A stretch of DNA of 64,000 bases, taken from assembly GCA_021789895.1 (NCBI GenBank), contig JAJYIU010000007.1, positions 62,001-126,000 of the forward strand. Reading direction: 5' to 3'. This document shows, piece by piece, positions 45,541-52,467 of the stretch. Positions within the stretch are counted from its first letter, which is position 1, and each line of letters begins with the position of its first letter. Position numbers and translations under genes: made by a program. Origin of the DNA: Acidobacteriota bacterium (GTDB lineage: Bacteria; Acidobacteriota; Terriglobia; Terriglobales; SCQP01). Below the pieces are notes generated by a model. It worked only from the letters and a program-made list of their open reading frames with translations, did not search any database and was not told the origin of the DNA.

Positions 45541-45638
45541 GGGGAGCGCGGTCGGTCCGTCCCCGTTGGCTTCCGCTCCGCTGGGTCTGGCTCCGGTCAT
45601 TCACAACTAAAATCTAAAATCCATCACCTAAAACCAGT

Positions 45639-47312
45639 ATGCTGGCCGCCCCGCCCCTGGCCTACCACCCGCCGCGCCGGCAACCTTGGTTTCGCCCTCG
45701 CCGCCTCGCTTGGGCCATTTTGCTCCTTGGTCTGGCGGCGCCGGCGGCGCTGACGCTGTCTCGCAATCTGCCCCGGATCGGGTTGCATCATGACGTGATT
45801 TATCCCGAGGCGGCGGGCGCGCAACTGGCCCTCTGGACGGCGCAAACCGGACGCGTATTTCCGCCGCTCCAGCGCCCGCCCTTCACCCCCGCCATCTACG
45901 GCCCGCTGTTTTATCTTTCCCTGGCGGCCCTCGCCCGTACTCGGCATGCCTCGCTCTTTGCCCTGCTGCTCGCCGGACGCCTGGCCTCGCTGGCGGCGTA
46001 TCTGGGCCTGGTCGCGATCGTCATTTTCTTCAATCGCCGCCGCGGATACGCCTGGCCGGCATCGCTGGCCGCCGGGCTGGCGCTGGCCGGCATCCCTGCC
46101 TTTTCCGCCTGGATCGTCTGCGCGCGCCCCGATCTGGCGGCGCTGTTTTTCGGCATCCTGGGCCTGTGGCTGGCCGATGGCGCCGCCGGCCAGGCTTCGG
46201 AACGCCGGGCGCGTGCGGCTTGGCTCGGCGCGGGCGCGGCTTGCGCCGCCGCCTGGCTGCTGAAGCAATCTTTCGTGGCGGCCCCGCTGGCGATCCTGGC
46301 CTGGCTGCTGTGGCGCCGGCGGCGGCTGGCGGCGCTGATCTTTCTTTCGGTCTGCGCGCTGCCGGTCGCGGTAGTGCTTGGCGCGCTCTGGCTGCGCGGG
46401 GAGCCGGTGCTGACTTCGCTGCTCCGCCTGCGCCATGCGCTGCTGCAGCCGCGTCTAGGCTTGAGCATTCTCGCCGGCGAACTCCGCCTCCCAGGTCATC
46501 TGCTGCTGCTGGGTTTGGGCGGCTTGGGCTGGCTGCGGGAATTGCGCTCTGCCGGGCGCGCCCGCCCGCTCGCCTTGCCGGCCGTCTATTTCCCTCTGGC
46601 CTGGACCCTGCCGGTCTGGCCCATCCTGCAAAGCGGCGGCGGCGGCAATTACCTGTTCGAGGCCTGGACCGCCTGCGCTTTGCTGCTGCCCGAGGGCTTG
46701 CGGGCGCTCGCCGCCTGGGGCGGGCAAATCCATGCCCGCCTCGCCCCCGACCGTTTTCGCCTCCGACCGCTTGCCGCCCTGGCCGGACTAACGCTGCTGG
46801 CCGCCGCCGGCTGCGGCTTGTTCTTCGCGCGTCTGCTCAAGCCTTCCTACATCGTCCGCCAGCGCGGCTTCGCAAGCTTGCGACGCCTGCGCCCGCTGCG
46901 CGTTTTCTCCAGCGACGATTACCTCACTATCCATGGACGCCGGCCGGAATTCCTCGACCCCGACCTGGCCCACATCCTCGCCCTGACCGGACATTTCTCC
47001 CCCGCCCCTATCCTCGCCCGCCTGCGCCGCCGCCGCTACGACCTGCTGTTGCTCGGCATCTGGCACGGCGCACTGCCCGCCTACCGCGGCATCTCGTATT
47101 ACAGCCGCGCCGAAATCCGCGCCATCCGCCGCCATTACCTCCCCGTTTGCGCCGCTTACGGCCTCAGCGCCTGGCGCCCACGCGGCCGCCCCGCGCCCAT
47201 CACCGCCGCCGCGCTCAGCCGCACCCTCGGCCGCCATTGCCGCCGCCGCCCCTTCCAACTCCTCCCCGACGGGCGTTATCGCTGGCCGCCGCGCCCCGCC
47301 CCGGCACGCTGA
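45639..47312 (+). CDS. polytopic membrane protein, probable GT-C glycosyltransferase
   Basis: The 557-residue protein starts with a basic tail and a helix (about 23-42). A short periplasmic loop follows with H-H-D-V-I-Y-P-E-A-A-G-A, where the Asp/Glu pair is at the position of the GT-C/GT39 catalytic loop. About nine more helices run to residue 400. A soluble C-terminal part (about 405-557) contains F-S-S-D-D-Y-L-T-I-H-G-R-R-P-E-F and is rich in Arg/Pro. The layout fits glycosyltransferases that use polyprenyl-phosphate sugars, which the GT2 enzyme at 43332 could supply. The donor, acceptor and true function are not known. Its start lies 98 bp after paralogue B, behind an AT-rich CTAAAA-type tract (about 45606-45636). 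Confidence 0.65.
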   Translation: MLAAPPLAYHPPRRQPWFRPRRLAWAILLLGLAAPAALTLSRNLPRIGLHHDVIYPEAAGAQLALWTAQTGRVFPPLQRPPFTPAIYGPLFYLSLAALARTRHASLFALLLAGRLASLAAYLGLVAIVIFFNRRRGYAWPASLAAGLALAGIPAFSAWIVCARPDLAALFFGILGLWLADGAAGQASERRARAAWLGAGAACAAAWLLKQSFVAAPLAILAWLLWRRRRLAALIFLSVCALPVAVVLGALWLRGEPVLTSLLRLRHALLQPRLGLSILAGELRLPGHLLLLGLGGLGWLRELRSAGRARPLALPAVYFPLAWTLPVWPILQSGGGGNYLFEAWTACALLLPEGLRALAAWGGQIHARLAPDRFRLRPLAALAGLTLLAAAGCGLFFARLLKPSYIVRQRGFASLRRLRPLRVFSSDDYLTIHGRRPEFLDPDLAHILALTGHFSPAPILARLRRRRYDLLLLGIWHGALPAYRGISYYSRAEIRAIRRHYLPVCAAYGLSAWRPRGRPAPITAAALSRTLGRHCRRRPFQLLPDGRYRWPPRPAPAR

Positions 47313-47364
47313 TCGCTGCGCCCGCCGCGGCCGCGCGGCGGCTCCGCTATACTAGTCCTCAGTC

Positions 47365-47535
47365 ATGTCCACATTCCTGCTTTCCGCCTGGCTGGCGCAT
47401 CCCTCCTTATTGCGCCATCTGACCGAACCCCGCCTGCTCAGCCTCGGGCTCAAGCTGGTGGACCTGGTGACGCTGGCCATCCTCTTTGCTGCCATCGTCG
47501 GGCTTACCGCCTGGCTGGCGACCCACTCGAAATAA
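47365..47535 (+). CDS. 56-residue single-helix membrane peptide
   Basis: A short open frame (M-S-T-F-L-L-S-A-W-L ... L-A-T-H-S-K) with one strong membrane helix at about residues 33-51 (V-T-L-A-I-L-F-A-A-I-V-G-L-T). A TATACT hexamer at 47348-47353 is placed so that transcription would start only a few bases before the ATG, making a near-leaderless message. No Shine-Dalgarno is evident. It lies 52 bp after the GT-C gene. Codon use is GC-rich. Unknown function; could be a small membrane regulator or chance. Confidence 0.45.
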   Translation: MSTFLLSAWLAHPSLLRHLTEPRLLSLGLKLVDLVTLAILFAAIVGLTAWLATHSK

Positions 47536-48225
47536 CGCCAGACATCACCCTTCACCCGGCTTGCGGCTGGATATTCGCGTACAGGGCCGCGTGTTGCCGG
47601 CTACGCGCCGCTGCGGGCGCGATTTTGATCGGGCGGCCACCCGCCCGCTACGAACGACTCAATCCTGCTTTCGCCCCATCCGGCCAGATTCCGCCACTGG
47701 CCATCCTGTCCTTTTCTGTCGCGGAGCCGGCAATAGATAAATAAGTCTTTATTTATCCTTAAGTTAGTTGTTCAACGAAAAAATGTATTCGATCTGGCTG
47801 CGGCGCCGCGCCTTCCTCGATCGGCTTTCTTGCCGTAGCAAACTACAACTTTCTGGGGGGAAGCCCGGTACCTTATCAGTGTGACCCAAGCAATTTGACG
47901 ATGTGATCAGGGCTACGTTCAAGTATGAGTCGAGTCATTGTTGCACCGGCGTGCGCCAACTAATTTTGGATTGTGCCATCACGATTCCAGCGATTTCTGT
48001 GCGCGCCATCGTCACAGCGAATGCCCCCGAAATCGGCGCCGCTACGCGTGGGTGAAATCGCGCAACCCTGCGGCTCGGCGCGCAGGGATGAAAGTGGCCG
48101 GACCACCAAATGAGTCTAAAAGTTAAGTTAGCTGGGCATATAGTTGATTGGTTACTCGGATGCAACCAGCACCTTGATCGTGTGCGCTGCGGTTGAGGCG
48201 CGGAAAGCGAATGAGGCGGAAGATT
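47536..48225. other. 690-bp intergenic region upstream of the decaheme cytochrome
   Basis: I find no credible gene on either strand. It holds a GC hairpin (47630-47647, 7-bp stem, no T tract), an A/T palindrome (47736-47757) and a drop in GC from about 47730 to 48180. The regulatory signals of the cytochrome-porin operon should be here, but no promoter stands out. Confidence 0.6.
47736..47757. promoter_or_regulatory. A/T-rich palindrome GATAAATAA-N4-TTATTTATC
   Basis: A perfect 9-bp inverted repeat with a 4-base spacer in an otherwise GC-rich genome, 469 bp before the cytochrome start. The GATAAATAA arms loosely recall Fur-type iron boxes, but the match is not exact. Candidate operator. Confidence 0.4.
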
Positions 48226-49200
48226 ATGAGACAACATGGCCTGGAGCGAGGCTGGGGATGGGCAGTGAGCCTGGCGGTGATCGGCCTGGCGGGTTGGGGC
48301 CTGGGCCAGCAGCCGGCCAAGCCCGCGAAACCGGCCGGCTATGTCGGGGTGTCGGTCTGCAAGATGTGCCACCCCGCTCAGTATCAGAGCTATCTCGCCA
48401 ATCCCATGTCGCACCGGGCGGCCATGCTGGCGGCGGCGCGGCGCGCCGGCCTGCCCCGGATCAGCGGCTGTGAAAGTTGTCATGGTCCGGGTGCGGCGCA
48501 TGTGAAAGCGATGGCCGGCGCCGGCGGCGATGCCGCCAAGATTCATGCCATCTATAAGCGCCAACTGGTCTGGGGCTTTTTCCCCGGCAATGGCGCCAAG
48601 GCCAATAGCCAGCGCTGCCTCGCCTGCCATGCCACCGGCCTGCAGCAGGCGCATTTCGCGCATTCGGTGCATCTGGACAACAACGTCGGCTGCCTGAACT
48701 GCCATACCGTGCATGGCAAGCATTCCGGGGCGCATTTCCTGCTGGCTTCCCAGCCGCAGCTCTGTTACCGCTGCCATCTGCAGCAGCGGGCTCAGTTCCA
48801 GTTGCCCTGGCATCATCGCGTCAACGAAGGCCTGGTGCGCTGCAGCGACTGCCACGATCCCCACGGCAGCCTGATTCAAACCCAGTTGCACCAGGGCCCG
48901 GCCGGCGACCAGGTCTGCTTCAAATGCCATGAGGACAAGCAGGGCCCGTTCGTGTACGAGCACGAGCCGGTCAAGACCGAGGGCTGCACCGATTGCCATA
49001 CCCCCCACGGCTCGCCCAACCCGCACCTGCTGAAAGTGGCCAACGTCAACCAGCTCTGTCTCCAGTGCCATACCGCTTCCAGCTTCAGCGGCGCGCCCGG
49101 CACCCCGAGCTTCCACAATCAGGCCGCGCAGTTCCAGGCCTGTACCCTCTGCCATACCCAGATTCATGGTTCGAACCTCGATCCGGCTTTCACCCGTTAG
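48226..49200 (+). CDS. decaheme c-type cytochrome (DmsE/MtrA/PioA family)
   Basis: The 324-residue product has a Sec signal peptide (about 1-28) and ten C-x-x-C-H motifs, whose first Cys are at 45, 82, 131, 156, 180, 206, 231, 254, 278 and 306. This is the hallmark of MtrA, PioA and DmsE, which sit inside an outer-membrane barrel and pass electrons across it. Many extra His (H-S-V-H, H-G-K-H, H-H-R-V) can serve as distal ligands. The chain is of typical length for the family. GAGGCGGAAG lies before the ATG; an in-frame ATG at 48211 is an alternative. The porin gene follows 22 bp later. No DMSO reductase gene is nearby. Confidence 0.94.
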   Translation: MRQHGLERGWGWAVSLAVIGLAGWGLGQQPAKPAKPAGYVGVSVCKMCHPAQYQSYLANPMSHRAAMLAAARRAGLPRISGCESCHGPGAAHVKAMAGAGGDAAKIHAIYKRQLVWGFFPGNGAKANSQRCLACHATGLQQAHFAHSVHLDNNVGCLNCHTVHGKHSGAHFLLASQPQLCYRCHLQQRAQFQLPWHHRVNEGLVRCSDCHDPHGSLIQTQLHQGPAGDQVCFKCHEDKQGPFVYEHEPVKTEGCTDCHTPHGSPNPHLLKVANVNQLCLQCHTASSFSGAPGTPSFHNQAAQFQACTLCHTQIHGSNLDPAFTR

Positions 49201-49222
49201 TCGAGCTGAGGAGAGATTGGTT

Positions 49223-51730
49223 ATGCCTAAATATCGCAGCAGCGCATGGTTGACCCGCTTGGCCCCGGCCGGGTTGCTGGGCGTCCTTCTGGCGCTGGCC
49301 CCCTTCCATGCCGCGGCGCAGTCGCCCGCCACCGGCACCGATTGGAATGGCTTTAACGTCCAAAACACCATCGTGTTGGGCGGCCGCGCCACTTCCACCT
49401 CCGGCAACCTGGAGAATTACGACACCATGGTCAATCTCCATTCCGGGGTGCGGCTGTTGAACTTCAATCTCGGCCTGCGCTCCCTCTCCGGCACCAAAAG
49501 CTGGTTCGACGAATTGCAGTTGAGCGGCTTTGGCTTCGGCGGAGACCCCAATGACGTCGCCCGGCTGCGGATCAGCAAGTCCAAGGCCTACGACTTCTCC
49601 GCCTTGTTCCGGCGCGATAACTATTTCTTCGGGTACAACTTCCTCGCGAACCCGCTCAACCCGAATAACTCCACCCCCACCGTGCCCATCACCACCGCCA
49701 TCCATGGCATCAACTACGTGCGCGATATGGGCGACTACAACCTCACGCTGCTGCCGCAGTCGAGCTTCCGCATTCGCCTGGGGTATTCGCACCTGCGCGA
49801 AACCGGGCCCTCGCTCACCACCGTCGGCGCGGCCATGAGCAACGGCGTGGCCGAAGTCGGAACCGACGCGAAGCTGAATCAGGAGTTCTCGACCTCAACC
49901 GACATGTACCGCGCCGGCTTCGATATCTACCCCGCCGCCCGCACCCGTTTCTCCTTCATGGAACTGGTGCAGCACACCAAGGGCGATACTTCGCTGGAAG
50001 ATCTCAACCAGCTTTTCGTTTTGCCCAACGGCACTCCGGTGGACCTGGGCGAGGTCTGGAATACCAAGGGCGGCTCGCCTTGCGCCTCGCCGTTTTTAAC
50101 CCCGCCCACGAATCCGCAGACCGCCAATCCCGCCTGTTCCGGCCTGATCGCCTATACCGGCGACACCATGCCGCGCATCACCATGCCCACCGAGCAGGTC
50201 GCGCTCGAAAGCAACTACTTCCGCAAATTGTCGCTGGATGGCACATTCAGCTACACCTCCGGCGTGCTGCGCGACGCCAACGAATATGACCGCTGGGCCG
50301 GCTACTCCACTCGCATCCTTTCCGCCGCCGACAATGAAACCGCCACCGGGCGTTCCAAGCGCGTGCTGGTCAACGGCGACCTGGCCGCCGTTTACGATGC
50401 CACCTCGAAGCTGCACATTACTGAATCCACCACCTACAACTCCTTCCGCATTCCTTCCCAGCTCGGCTTCCTGGTGCTGAACACCTATTACCAGGCGCCG
50501 CCTTCGCTGATCGGGACCCCGGCGGTTTTCAATGCCACCAACTGCCCGGCGCCTTACACGGCCGCCAGTTGCCCGCAGCATAACTCGTCATCCGCTCCGG
50601 ATGCCGCCCTTGGCAATGCTTTGATGTATTTGGGGCAGAATTATTTGACCGAGACCGTTCGCGCCGGCTATGACTTCTCGCCCCGCTTCGGCGCCCAGCT
50701 CGGCTACCGCTACAGCTACCGCACGATTTACGACTACAACGCCCTGGATTACACCAGCGAAACTTTCTATCCCGGCGGTTCCACCGGCGCCTCCGAAGCC
50801 GCGCGCGGCGATTGCGCCCTGCCCAAGGGCGGCGCTTTCCCCGCCTCCCTGCCCGCCGGCTGCACCCTCCAGGCAGATGGCTCGGTCGTCTTCACCGGCT
50901 TCACTCCCGGCAGCGATACCCAACACAATCAGGGCGTCGCGATCCACGGCAATTCGGCGTTGTTCAATACCTGGGCGCTGCCGGCCAACAATCTCCGCCT
51001 CAGCTTCAGCCTGGAATTGTTCTCCGCCGATCATTCCTTCACCCGCATCACCCCGCGGCAGTACCAGCACTATATCGTGCAGGTCAATTACAAGCCGCTG
51101 ACCTGGGCCCAGTTGGCGAGTTGGATCAACCTCTACAACGGGCGCGATAACGTCGCCGAAGTGAACAATAAAGAGCACGATCGCAGCTACGGCGTCACCG
51201 CCACTATCAACCCCCGCGACAGCCTGTTCTTCGATCTCGGCTACAACTACGACAACATTTACACGCAGGCGATCGAGTGCTATTCGCTGGGCTTCGGCCC
51301 GCTCCCGGCCAATGCCACCGCCTGCCCCGAAGCCGGCTCGCCGGTGCCCATCGGCGCGCTCTCGACCTATAGCGACAAGCAGCATTCCGTCAATGCCGAC
51401 CTGCTATGGAAGCCGGTCGCGCCGCTCTCCCTGCGGGTGGGCATGGCCGGCAGCTACGTCAAAGGCCTGCCGATTTTCTTCAATCTCAATGGCATCGCTA
51501 CCGGCAACTTCATCAATTCCCGCACCCCCTGGGGGCCGCTGAGCTTCAATTATCAGGAGCCTTACGCCGGCTTTACGTATTCGTTCACTAAAAACGTGGC
51601 TTACACCATGAATTGGCAGCTTTACGATTACCGCACCCATGGCAACCAGACGCCGGCCGGGCTGGCCCCGCTCGGGACGCAGAATTTCAAGGTAAACACC
51701 ACCACCTTTGGCATCCAATTCTCGCTGTAA
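49223..51730 (+). CDS. outer-membrane beta-barrel porin, MtrB/PioB type
   Basis: The 835-residue protein has a signal peptide (about 1-29, cut after H-A-A-A-Q) and then alternating amphipathic strands with aromatic girdles throughout, for example R-L-G-Y-S-H-L-R and F-D-L-G-Y-N-Y-D-N. Placement 22 bp after a decaheme cytochrome, with GAGGAGAG before the ATG, makes it the barrel that sheaths the cytochrome, as MtrB/PioB do. Length is at the large end of the family. Eight Cys fall in four close pairs (near 290/305, 439/448, 530/545, 685/700), probably in loops. The Shewanella N-terminal C-x-x-C is absent. Family assignment rests on topology and context. Confidence 0.8.
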   Translation: MPKYRSSAWLTRLAPAGLLGVLLALAPFHAAAQSPATGTDWNGFNVQNTIVLGGRATSTSGNLENYDTMVNLHSGVRLLNFNLGLRSLSGTKSWFDELQLSGFGFGGDPNDVARLRISKSKAYDFSALFRRDNYFFGYNFLANPLNPNNSTPTVPITTAIHGINYVRDMGDYNLTLLPQSSFRIRLGYSHLRETGPSLTTVGAAMSNGVAEVGTDAKLNQEFSTSTDMYRAGFDIYPAARTRFSFMELVQHTKGDTSLEDLNQLFVLPNGTPVDLGEVWNTKGGSPCASPFLTPPTNPQTANPACSGLIAYTGDTMPRITMPTEQVALESNYFRKLSLDGTFSYTSGVLRDANEYDRWAGYSTRILSAADNETATGRSKRVLVNGDLAAVYDATSKLHITESTTYNSFRIPSQLGFLVLNTYYQAPPSLIGTPAVFNATNCPAPYTAASCPQHNSSSAPDAALGNALMYLGQNYLTETVRAGYDFSPRFGAQLGYRYSYRTIYDYNALDYTSETFYPGGSTGASEAARGDCALPKGGAFPASLPAGCTLQADGSVVFTGFTPGSDTQHNQGVAIHGNSALFNTWALPANNLRLSFSLELFSADHSFTRITPRQYQHYIVQVNYKPLTWAQLASWINLYNGRDNVAEVNNKEHDRSYGVTATINPRDSLFFDLGYNYDNIYTQAIECYSLGFGPLPANATACPEAGSPVPIGALSTYSDKQHSVNADLLWKPVAPLSLRVGMAGSYVKGLPIFFNLNGIATGNFINSRTPWGPLSFNYQEPYAGFTYSFTKNVAYTMNWQLYDYRTHGNQTPAGLAPLGTQNFKVNTTTFGIQFSL

Positions 51731-51770
51731 ATGCACCGCGATCAAGCTGCAATGTTGACTCGATTTCAGC

Positions 51771-51796
51771 GGCCAGGCTGGCCTCCCAGCCTGGCC
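51771..51796 (+). terminator. strong hairpin between porin and monoheme cytochrome genes
   Basis: A perfect 11-bp stem GGCCAGGCTGG / CCAGCCTGGCC with a 4-base loop, 41 bp after the porin stop, followed after six bases by TTTT. It may partly terminate or protect the upstream mRNA. Confidence 0.5.
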
Positions 51797-51924
51797 CGCC
51801 CGTTTTCCGCGCACGGGAAAGTGGAAAGTTTCGGAACCCCGGCCTCCACGGGTTCATCTAATAAAGTGGCGAGGCAGAATGGCTCCGCCTCGGCGGCCTG
51901 ACCCGCCAGGAAAGGGATCGCAGG

Positions 51925-52263
51925 ATGAAAACCCAACGCTTGCAATGGCTGGCTATGCTGGCGGCGCTGGCCGCTTTCGCGCTGCTGCCGATAATCGCGC
52001 GCGCTCAAACCGCGCATTCCATGTTCAATTCCAAGTGCGCCGCCTGCCACGGCGCCGATGGCGCCGGTACCACAGCGATGGGACGCATGATGCATATCCC
52101 CAGCTTCAACTCAGCGCCGGTGCGCAAAATGACCAACGCCAAGCTGGCTGCGATCATCACCCATGGCAAAACCCCCATGCCGGCTTTCCAGGGCCAGTTG
52201 ACCAAACGCCAGATCGGCGAGTTGGTGGAATACATCCGCACCCTGCAGAAACAAAAAAGATAA
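51925..52263 (+). CDS. periplasmic monoheme cytochrome c (class I)
   Basis: A 112-residue protein with a signal peptide (1-27) and a small class I cytochrome fold: heme motif C-A-A-C-H (38-42), sixth ligand Met85 in T-P-M-P-A-F, and a C-terminal helix I-G-E-L-V-E-Y-I-R-T-L. Such soluble carriers move electrons between the inner-membrane chain and periplasmic partners. It lies 194 bp after the porin gene in the same direction, so it is the natural electron donor or acceptor of the decaheme-porin complex. AGG lies three bases before the ATG at 51925. Confidence 0.9.
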   Translation: MKTQRLQWLAMLAALAAFALLPIIARAQTAHSMFNSKCAACHGADGAGTTAMGRMMHIPSFNSAPVRKMTNAKLAAIITHGKTPMPAFQGQLTKRQIGELVEYIRTLQKQKR

Positions 52264-52385
52264 TCGCCCCCGCCTTCCACGCGGGAAGCTTGAGCCTGAC
52301 AGTGTTTGACTGAAGCCGCGGCGGTAGTGTTCCCACCCCACCGGAGCCCAGCCGCATACATGGCCGCCCGCCCTCCGGCTTGCAA

Positions 52386-52412
52386 CTAAATCCTAAAAAC
52401 TAAAAACTAAAT
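52386..52412 (+). repeat. A/T tract with CTAAAA-type repeats
   Basis: CTAAATCCTAAAAACTAAAA and two more partial units lie 54-80 bp before mfd. A related tract of CTAAAA units stands just before the gene at 45639. Confidence 0.5.
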
Positions 52413-52452
52413 CTGAACACCTGGCGGCGGCCCACGACTCCGCCGCCGAGGT

Positions 52453-52467
52453 ATGAATAGTATTCAT
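52453..52467. promoter_or_regulatory. 15-bp palindrome overlapping the mfd start codon
   Basis: ATGAATAGTATTCAT is a perfect 7-1-7 inverted repeat whose last two bases are the A and T of the mfd ATG. A bound repressor or an mRNA hairpin here would block initiation. Confidence 0.45.

Noticed and set aside
47630-47647. GC hairpin as a terminator
   Set aside because: The 7-bp stem is perfect but neither strand has a T tract after it.
48226-49200. Interpretation as part of a DMSO reductase system
   Set aside because: The DmsE label comes from family naming; no molybdopterin reductase (dmsA), dmsB or maturation gene is in the window.
47935-49407. Long minus-strand open frame opposite the decaheme gene and porin start
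   Set aside because: Its sequence is the complement of clear C-x-x-C-H-containing coding DNA, with no recognisable domains; long antisense frames are expected at this GC content.
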